A DNA stretch of 9,368 bases from CTSoil-075 sp964292325 (GTDB taxonomy: Bacteria; Bacillota; Negativicutes; DSM-13327). Where the stretch lies: NCBI GenBank assembly GCA_964292325.1, contig CAXYVG010000123.1, positions 1-9,368 on the forward strand, given 5' to 3'. Below are positions 5,486 to 9,368 of this stretch, one piece after another. Position 1 is the first letter of the stretch. Every line of letters begins with the position of its first letter. The notes beneath the pieces are model-generated. The model ran no database searches, was not told the DNA's origin, and saw only the letters and a program-made list of their open reading frames with translations. The position numbers and the translations under genes were made by a program.

Positions 5486-5820
5486 TCTTTAGAAACGGGA
5501 AATTGCGGTACTGCTTTATGTAGTATTGAGGAAAGTCCAGACTGCCACGACCTGTGATGGTCGTAATGTTCGTGCCCATCGCAAGATGGGGCAGAGCTAG
5601 ACTCTGACGACGACGAAATCGACTCATGCAGCCGAAAGTAGTCATAAAGTGCATAGAGAATGAGTAGGTTGGCGACAACCTAGTGAAAAGTAGTAAACTC
5701 CACGAGGCAGAAACCCGAATTTAGGTAGGGGAGCTTCCTTTAGGGAAATGAACCAAAAGGAAGAACGCGAGTTTTGCGTTAGATAAATGATTTCCTAAAA
5801 CAAAAACTGGCTTATTTCGA
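5486..5820 (+). ncRNA. rnpB: RNase P RNA (bacterial, type-B-like)
   Basis: The catalytic RNA that cuts the 5' leader from pre-tRNAs. Universal landmarks are GAGGAAAGTCC (5528-5538, the 5' strand of P4), the Bacillus-like TAATGTTCGTGCCCATCGC, GCAGAAACCCGAATTTAGGT, the L15 loop GGTAGGGG (5724-5731) whose GGU pairs with tRNA CCA, a P15.1-like AGCTTCC/GGAAG arm, the P2 pair GGAAATT/GATTTCC, and ACAAAAACTGGCTTA near the 3' end (conserved region V). The order and the middle region follow the B. subtilis type B RNA. The hairpin between the P2 3' strand and region V (P19) is absent, making the RNA about 335 nt instead of about 400. The 5' and 3' ends are estimates, since P1 is short and not clear-cut. 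No strong promoter is seen between tRNA-Ser and rnpB, so the tRNAs may be cotranscribed with it. Confidence 0.93.
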
Positions 5821-5850
5821 CCCTTCAAGAGTAATTTTGAAGGGTATTAT
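5820..5850 (+). terminator. rnpB terminator
   Basis: Perfect 9-bp stem ACCCTTCAA (5820-5828) with TTGAAGGGT (5837-5845), 8-base loop, followed by ATTATTT. It is placed right after the RNase P RNA 3' end. Confidence 0.7.
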
Positions 5851-6022
5851 TTCGTCGGAATTTGAACATACAAAAACATTTAATTGCGGAAATGGTTCGA
5901 TGGACAGTTTTTTGCAATATGAGGCATATATATCTTTTTTAGAACGAGAAGCTAGCACAACGTTGTTATATTATGATAATGAGCTTGTTGCTTATTTAAT
6001 TGATAAATTTTTTGATGAATAA
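5837..6022 (+). pseudogene. GNAT acetyltransferase, N-terminal fragment
   Basis: A 61-codon frame beginning at TTG 5837 encodes the N-terminal part of a GNAT-type N-acetyltransferase of the kind with F-x-C-G-x3-(L/M)-D-x-F-L. Here this is FNCGNGSMDSFL (about residues 16-27), then YEAYISFLEREASTTLLYYD, and NELVAYL (about 48-54), which is the beta2-beta3 region. It stops at residue 61, whereas the family usually has about 150-170 residues, so the acetyl-CoA-binding R/Q-x-x-G-x-G/A loop is missing. The TTG start lies in the 3' arm of the rnpB terminator and has no convincing ribosome binding site. I read this as a truncated relic, not an active enzyme. Some toxins (TacT-like) share this N-terminal signature, but no antitoxin is present. 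Confidence 0.65.
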
Positions 6023-6066
6023 GTGATAGACTGCTTGGGAAATACTCGAAAGTAATAATACCTATC

Positions 6067-6084
6067 AATATGGTTGGCCATATT
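6067..6084. repeat. Small perfect hairpin
   Basis: AATATGG-TTGG-CCATATT, a 7-bp perfect stem with a 4-base loop, lies between the acetyltransferase relic and the next terminator. Role unknown. Confidence 0.4.
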
Positions 6085-6104
6085 AAACCATAACATTAAT
6101 AATT

Positions 6105-6155
6105 AACACCAGTAGTACTACATACCATTCGGCAGTGTGTTACTGGTGTTTTTTA
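6105..6155 (+). terminator. Intrinsic terminator
   Basis: The 10-bp perfect stem AACACCAGTA (6105-6114) with TACTGGTGTT (6141-6150) runs into TTTTTT. The loop is 26 bases, which is long. It would stop transcription from the rnpB/acetyltransferase side. Confidence 0.7.
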
Positions 6156-6164
6156 TTCCTTTTT

Positions 6165-6350
6165 TCGGCAAAAAACAGGGTCTATCAGGGGGACGGGGAT
6201 ATTGAAATTCTTGTGTATCAGCAACCCCGTTCTCATGGCATGTTCCTGTGTGTCAAAGGGGCAGATGATCTTTCTGGGCAAAGAAGATACGTTCTGGTGC
6301 AAATGCGTGAGCGGCGGGGTCAGGATTGCGGTATTGCGTTAATTTGCTAG
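6165..6350 (+). other. Unassigned GC-richer stretch with two overlapping open frames
   Basis: This block is richer in G and C than its surroundings and is open in two plus-strand frames. One ends at TAG 6350 and reads GDGDIEILVYQQPRSHGMF. The other ends at TAA near 6341 and reads SNPVLMACSCVSKGQMIFLG, then TFWCKCVSGGVRIAVLR, a Cys-rich and more protein-like text. Neither has a start codon with a ribosome binding site; the first ATG for the longer frame (6135) sits inside the upstream terminator. I recognise no family. It is probably a gene relic enclosed by two terminators. Confidence 0.3.
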
Positions 6351-6359
6351 GATGAATAA

Positions 6360-6405
6360 TCAAAAACCTGGAAAGGTGGTAATGACCACTTTTCTAGGTT
6401 TTTGA
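6360..6405. terminator. 21-bp bidirectional terminator
   Basis: A 21-bp stem (6360-6380 with 6385-6405) containing two G-U pairs, loop AATG, with AAAAA/TTTTT at the outer ends. It is the strongest hairpin in the window. Its distal arm overlaps the -35 of the symporter promoter. Confidence 0.85.
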
Positions 6406-6430
6406 TAGTGACAGTTTTTATTGCTATAAT
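6402..6430 (+). promoter_or_regulatory. Promoter of the symporter gene
   Basis: TTGATA (6402-6407) and TATAAT (6425-6430) are separated by 17 bp, close to the sigma-A consensus. The -35 lies in the 3' arm of the preceding terminator stem. The GTG start is about 37 bases past the expected transcription start. Confidence 0.8.
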
Positions 6431-6472
6431 TGTACTGAAAGAAAAATAGTATGTGAAACTGGGGGAATATAT

Positions 6473-7879
6473 GTGGAACTTACTTATGGACATCTGACAA
6501 GTTTGCTTGTTACGATAATAGTCGTGATTGGAAGTGGTATATATTCGGCCCGATCTGTAAAATCAGCTGAAGGATATAGTTTGGGAGGAAGATCAGCGGG
6601 AGTGACGCTTGTTGCAGGGAGCATTGCCGGCACGGCTATAGGTGGAGGTGCCACTGTGGGAACTGCCCAGTTGGCATATTCGATGGGATTTTCAGCTTGG
6701 TGGTTTACCTTGGGATCAGGTATAGGCTTTATAATTATGGGAATATTTTATGCTCGTCCGCTTCGGAATACTGGCTTAGAAACAATTCCGCAGTATCTTG
6801 TTCTAAATTATGGACAAACGGCAGGGCCACTTGCCAGTATAATATCATCAATTGGCATTTTGTTTAGCACAGTAGCAAGCTGCTTGCCCGGAATACAGAT
6901 TATCGCTGCAATATTTAGCATTACGCCTTGGGCAGCAGCATTAATACTTATGATACTTGTTACTGCATATGTTTTTTTTGGCGGTATGAAGAGTGCTGGC
7001 GTATCAGGCATCTTGAAGATGATAATTATTTGGATTACGTTGTTGGCAGCAGGAGAAACTGCATTTTTTGCTTTGCGGGATATGCCGAATTTCCAGATGG
7101 TATTTCCTGATTTTCCATGGTTTAGCCTCTTTGGACATGGCATTTGGGCAGGTTTAGGCAATCTTTTTTCACTGATTGTAGGCATTATCTGCACACAAAC
7201 TTATATTCAGGCTATTTTTTCAGCGTCTGATTCGCGTACAGCAGCCGTGGGAGCCTTTGCAGCAGCATTAGTTGTTATACCGGTAGGTCTGCCGTCAATA
7301 GCAATCGGGATGTTTATGCATGCTGCTCATCCAGATATTGTACCAATTTTAGTTTTACCAAGCTATTTGTTGCAATATCAGCCGGTTTGGCTGGGCGGAA
7401 TTAGCCTAGCAGGAATATTACTGTCTCTGATCGGGTCTATTGCCGGGCTAGCATTAGGGATTGGTACAATGATTTCCAAGGATATTTGCGCTGAATTGCT
7501 GCAGATTAAAACAAGCAAAACTATACTATGGATTAATCGTGTTACTATACTTTCAGTAATGTTTATATCATCTCTTATTGCTATACTAAACTTAGAATCC
7601 CAGGTTTTATTTTGGAATTATATGTCTATGGCTTTGCGCGGCGGAGGTGTTTTCCTACCGCTTACACTTGCTATATTTGCTCCGGGAAGATTAACGAAGG
7701 GGTGGGCAGTCTCTTCTATGATTTTAAGTACAGCAGCATCGATAGTTACGGCAACAGTTTTCCATTTGCTGATAGATCCTTTGTTTATTGGTATTATGGT
7801 CAGTGCTGCAGTTATAATGCTGGGGTTGGTACTGGAAACTCATAGACACGAGCCCGATTTTTTTGAAGAGGATGCATAA
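6473..7879 (+). CDS. Sodium:solute symporter (SSS family)
   Basis: A 468-residue inner-membrane transporter of the SSS family (TC 2.A.21), which couples Na+ entry to uptake of a solute; the substrate cannot be told from sequence. It has about 12-13 hydrophobic segments. Family landmarks are an early YSLGGRSAG (about 35-43), the glycine-rich GSIAGTAIGGGATVGTAQLA segment (about 49-68) in the sodium-binding region, YVFFGGMKSAG (about 165-175) resembling the Y-x3-GGM-x-A signature, and GIGTMISKD (about 330). The start is GTG at 6473, preceded by GGGGGAA (6461-6467); an overlapping ATG at 6471 is in a frame that stops after eight codons. The length is typical and no damage is visible. It stands alone with its own promoter. 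No clear terminator follows, only an imperfect dyad at about 7886-7921. Confidence 0.9.
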   Translation: MELTYGHLTSLLVTIIVVIGSGIYSARSVKSAEGYSLGGRSAGVTLVAGSIAGTAIGGGATVGTAQLAYSMGFSAWWFTLGSGIGFIIMGIFYARPLRNTGLETIPQYLVLNYGQTAGPLASIISSIGILFSTVASCLPGIQIIAAIFSITPWAAALILMILVTAYVFFGGMKSAGVSGILKMIIIWITLLAAGETAFFALRDMPNFQMVFPDFPWFSLFGHGIWAGLGNLFSLIVGIICTQTYIQAIFSASDSRTAAVGAFAAALVVIPVGLPSIAIGMFMHAAHPDIVPILVLPSYLLQYQPVWLGGISLAGILLSLIGSIAGLALGIGTMISKDICAELLQIKTSKTILWINRVTILSVMFISSLIAILNLESQVLFWNYMSMALRGGGVFLPLTLAIFAPGRLTKGWAVSSMILSTAASIVTATVFHLLIDPLFIGIMVSAAVIMLGLVLETHRHEPDFFEEDA

Positions 7880-7952
7880 AACTACATGTCTGTGTTCGAA
7901 TCTTGATGGGCGAATCATATGTAAATAAAGCGTATTTTCTATACGAGAAATA

Positions 7953-7981
7953 TTGAGAATGGGGCATAATTATGGTATAAT
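7953..7981 (+). promoter_or_regulatory. Promoter and likely operator of the toxin-antitoxin operon
   Basis: TTGAGA (7953-7958) and TATAAT (7976-7981) are separated by 17 bp. The spacer holds a perfect 10-bp palindrome, CATAATTATG (7965-7974). Antitoxins of the Phd/YefM type usually repress their own promoter by binding such dyads, so this is a plausible autoregulatory site. Confidence 0.75.
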
Positions 7982-8004
7982 AAAGCCACAAAGGAGTTGG
8001 TAGT

Positions 8005-8265
8005 ATGCCTCAGATTATTCCAATTCGGGATTTGAAAAACACTAGTGAGATTTCTCAAATGTGTCATGCATCCAATGAACCTATTTTTGTTACAAAAAAT
8101 GGATATGGTGATATGGTCATTATGAGTATGAAGATGTATGAAGAGAAACTGTTCATGCTCGACGTTTACAGTAAACTGCTCGCAGCCGAAAAACAATTGG
8201 CGGAAGGGAAAGTACTTGACGGCGACGCTTCGTTAAAAAGCATAAGAGAAAAGTATAATGTATAA
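8005..8265 (+). CDS. Phd/YefM-family antitoxin
   Basis: An 86-residue antitoxin of the Phd/YefM type. The N-terminal half holds the DNA-binding fold: MPQIIPIRDLKNTSEISQMC, then EPIFVTKNGYGDMVIMSMK (about 45-63) with the conserved 'xxVTKNGxxxxVxMS' pattern and the M-Y-E-E segment. The C-terminal part, from about residue 66, is helical and charged (AAEKQLAEGKVLDGDASLK) and would wrap the toxin. AAGGAG (7991-7996) lies 8 bases before the ATG. The stop codon overlaps the toxin start by 8 bases (8258-8265), the usual translational coupling. It appears intact although its partner is truncated, so it could still repress its promoter or cross-react with other toxins. Confidence 0.9.
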   Translation: MPQIIPIRDLKNTSEISQMCHASNEPIFVTKNGYGDMVIMSMKMYEEKLFMLDVYSKLLAAEKQLAEGKVLDGDASLKSIREKYNV

Positions 8266-8452
8266 ACTGTTTGTTACAGAATTGGCGCATCAGGATTTAG
8301 ATAATATTGTTTCATATATTGCCATACAGTTGTCTAATCCAAAGGCAGCCGGAGACTTTCTAGATGAAGTGACTACATGCTATAGCTTTCTAAAAAATAA
8401 TCTGATGATGTATGAACGATGTCAAGATAGGCGATTAGAAAAAGAGGGCTAA
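8258..8452 (+). pseudogene. RelE/ParE-type toxin, truncated by an insertion
   Basis: Starts as a RelE/ParE-fold toxin: YKLFVTELAHQDLDNIVSYI (first strand and helix 1), SNPKAAGDFLDEV (helix 2), then SFLKNNLMMYERCQDRRLEK. Family proteins have about 95-105 residues and continue with an EGYRK... strand and the C-terminal strands that carry most active-site or target-contacting residues. Here the frame stops at residue 64, right after RLEKEG. The TAA (8450-8452) is created by the join to a REP-like sequence belonging to the RAYT remnant on the opposite strand. The last three strands are absent and no continuation is found in the following 900 bases. The toxin is almost certainly inactive. Confidence 0.85.
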
Positions 8453-8453
8453 A

Positions 8454-8479
8454 AAAACACGGGGACAGGGAGTGTGTTT
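8454..8479 (-). repeat. REP-like hairpin after the RAYT gene
   Basis: AAACAC (8455-8460) pairs with GTGTTT (8474-8479) around a GGGGACAGGGAGT loop. Read on the minus strand, it follows directly after the RAYT stop codon and ends in a run of T, so it can also terminate transcription. REP-type hairpins beside the transposase gene are the normal substrate of RAYT proteins. It sits exactly at the junction with the truncated toxin. Confidence 0.6.
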
Positions 8480-8850
8480 CACGCTTTCCAGACCCGTGTT
8501 GATGATAAACCAGTAATTCGCGCTATCTGGCGTATAGTAGTGCCATCAATAGCGTTCATTACTTGTAATATTTCATCTTGTTTTTCTTTCATTTCATTGC
8601 AAATTTTGATTGCGTCAATGCCAAATTCTTGTCTAATTATTTGTCGAAGATCGTCATCACTTACATTGATTTTATTTTCCCTAATCTCGAGACAGATATC
8701 TTCATTGGGCTCTTTTGAGAACTGTACAAATCGTACGACTGCTTCATCGTGTTTGTCCGAGAACATATTTAAGCCTGAATTATTCACGGCGATATAAAAC
8801 GCCACATCTGTGTATAACTTTTCGCAATAACAATAAAAAATAGAGATTAG
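8479..8850 (-). pseudogene. REP-associated tyrosine transposase (RAYT), C-terminal remnant
   Basis: The minus-strand frame ending at 8479 matches the C-terminal part of RAYT (TnpA-REP, Y1 family) proteins. It reads SGLNMFSDKHDEAVVRFVQF, then EDICLEIRENKINVSDDDLR, IIRQEFGI, KQDEILQVMN and a terminal helix-turn-helix-like DGTTIRQIARITGLSSTRVW followed by KA. Only about 100 of some 250-300 residues are recognisable. The N-terminal HUH motif and catalytic tyrosine are missing, so it cannot act. The frame is cut at its 5' side by the probable end of an IS1380-type element at 8851; a frame start at 8856 lies inside that element and is meaningless. The REP hairpin at its 3' side adjoins the truncated toxin. 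Confidence 0.7.
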
Positions 8851-9368
8851 CCTCATTTCTACTTAAAAATAGGTATACGAATCCTGTAATTGCTAAAATC
8901 TATTTTTCAATTGTCAAAGAACAAGGTTTTATTATTCCAATTTTGGAGTTGATTTCCTAATATTTGCAAATGTTTCATAAAATTCCCAAATATACGGACA
9001 GCTACTACAAAGCTTAAAGGTAATGCTTCTAGCCGATTTTACAAATTTTCCTGCGATTTTTAATAGTTTCAGTCGAATTGTATCTGCACGAAATGCTTTC
9101 ATTTTCCCTGGCAGGCATAAGTGACGGAACCAGTTAAAAAGATTATAGGCTAACATGCAAATCTGTAAGCGATTCTCATTAACAATCATCGAATGACTGC
9201 TCATCATGGCAAAATCAAATTCATTTTTAGATTCTTTGATGAATTTTTCCATTCGGCCGCGGTTGCAGTAGAATTTTACTAAATCCTGCGGCGACAGTTC
9301 CATATTGGTCACTATGAATGTATGGCGAACAAAGAGTTCTTCTGGGCGTTTTTCTATTTTACAAACAA
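8851..9368 (-). mobile_element. IS1380-type insertion sequence, 3' part
   Basis: The right part of an IS1380-like element runs off the window. The likely terminal inverted repeat begins CCTCATTTCTACTTAAAAAT at 8851, about 80 bases past the transposase stop codon; elements of this family start with CC. The other end and any target duplication lie outside the window. Confidence 0.65.
8932..9368 (-). CDS. IS1380-family transposase, partial (C-terminal part)
   Basis: A DDE (RNase H-fold) transposase that enters from beyond the window, with the minus-strand frame open from 9367. It reads IEKRPEELFVRHTFIVTNME, then FYCNRGRMEKFIKESKNEFD, which contains the Y-(2)-R-(3)-E-(6)-K signature with the catalytic glutamate. 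It continues AMMSSHSMIVNENRLQICML, AYNLFNWFRHLCLPG and ends LKLLKIAGKFVKSARSITFK, as typical IS1380 group proteins do. The first two Asp residues are outside the window. A GTG at 9312 is internal to the gene, not its start. The part seen is intact, so the element may be functional. Confidence 0.88.
   Translation of the reverse strand, partial: VCKIEKRPEELFVRHTFIVTNMELSPQDLVKFYCNRGRMEKFIKESKNEFDFAMMSSHSMIVNENRLQICMLAYNLFNWFRHLCLPGKMKAFRADTIRLKLLKIAGKFVKSARSITFKLCSSCPYIWEFYETFANIRKSTPKLE

Noticed and set aside
5397..5678. Minus-strand 93-codon frame
   Set aside because: It overlaps tRNA-Ser and RNase P RNA on the opposite strand. The 'SGWDLNPRRPYDL' text is the familiar false peptide from a tRNA T arm.
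6135..6350. Calling the 71-codon frame from ATG 6135 a gene
   Set aside because: Its start lies within the 3' arm of a terminator, there is no ribosome binding site, and an overlapping frame is equally open.
7939..8196. Minus-strand frame opposite the antitoxin
   Set aside because: Shadow of the Phd/YefM antitoxin gene, which has its own promoter, ribosome binding site and family match.

Overview
The window looks like an accessory stretch of a low-GC Firmicute (Bacillota). The evidence is the AT-rich sequence, strong AGGAGG-type ribosome binding sites, sigma-A-like promoters, tRNA genes with encoded CCA, and an RNase P RNA with type-B (Bacillus-like) signatures. A clostridial or Negativicutes host is my guess; I cannot place it more precisely.

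Region 1 (1-2130): a terminator, then a well-expressed-looking LURP-one/YxjI-like scramblase-fold gene with its own promoter and terminator. Next come a pentapeptide-repeat gene whose best start is the rare codon ATT, and a small Dabb (stress-responsive A/B barrel) gene.

Region 2 (2130-4080): an intact single-domain Old-Yellow-Enzyme-type oxidoreductase with a C-terminal cysteine cluster. It is flanked on both sides by decayed pieces of one unidentified coding sequence, and followed by the C-terminal half of an AraC-type regulator (GyrI-like ligand-binding domain) that has lost its DNA-binding part.

Region 3 (4080-4755): an IS200-type element. It has end hairpins, a long 5' hairpin that buries the tnpA ribosome binding site, a tnpA broken by one extra base, and four consecutive hairpins after the gene.

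Region 4 (5000-5850): a stable-RNA cluster on the plus strand. A strong promoter is followed by tRNA-Arg(ACG), an unassigned structured element closed by a 13-bp stem, tRNA-Ser(GCT), RNase P RNA (rnpB) and a terminator. RNase P RNA may help mature tRNAs made on its own transcript. A truncated GNAT acetyltransferase begins inside the rnpB terminator.

Region 5 (6020-7880): two strong terminators around an unassigned stretch, then a complete sodium:solute symporter gene with a promoter that overlaps the second terminator.

Region 6 (7950-9368): a toxin-antitoxin operon with an intact Phd/YefM-type antitoxin and a RelE/ParE-type toxin cut off at residue 64. The cut is exactly where a REP-like hairpin and the C-terminal remnant of a REP-associated (RAYT) transposase begin on the opposite strand. 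That remnant is in turn cut by an IS1380-type element running off the window. This region is a nest of successive insertions.

I found no CRISPR array or prophage, and no convincing new multi-gene system. The best candidates for something undescribed are the structured element between the two tRNAs, the repeated remnants around the oxidoreductase, and the ATT start.
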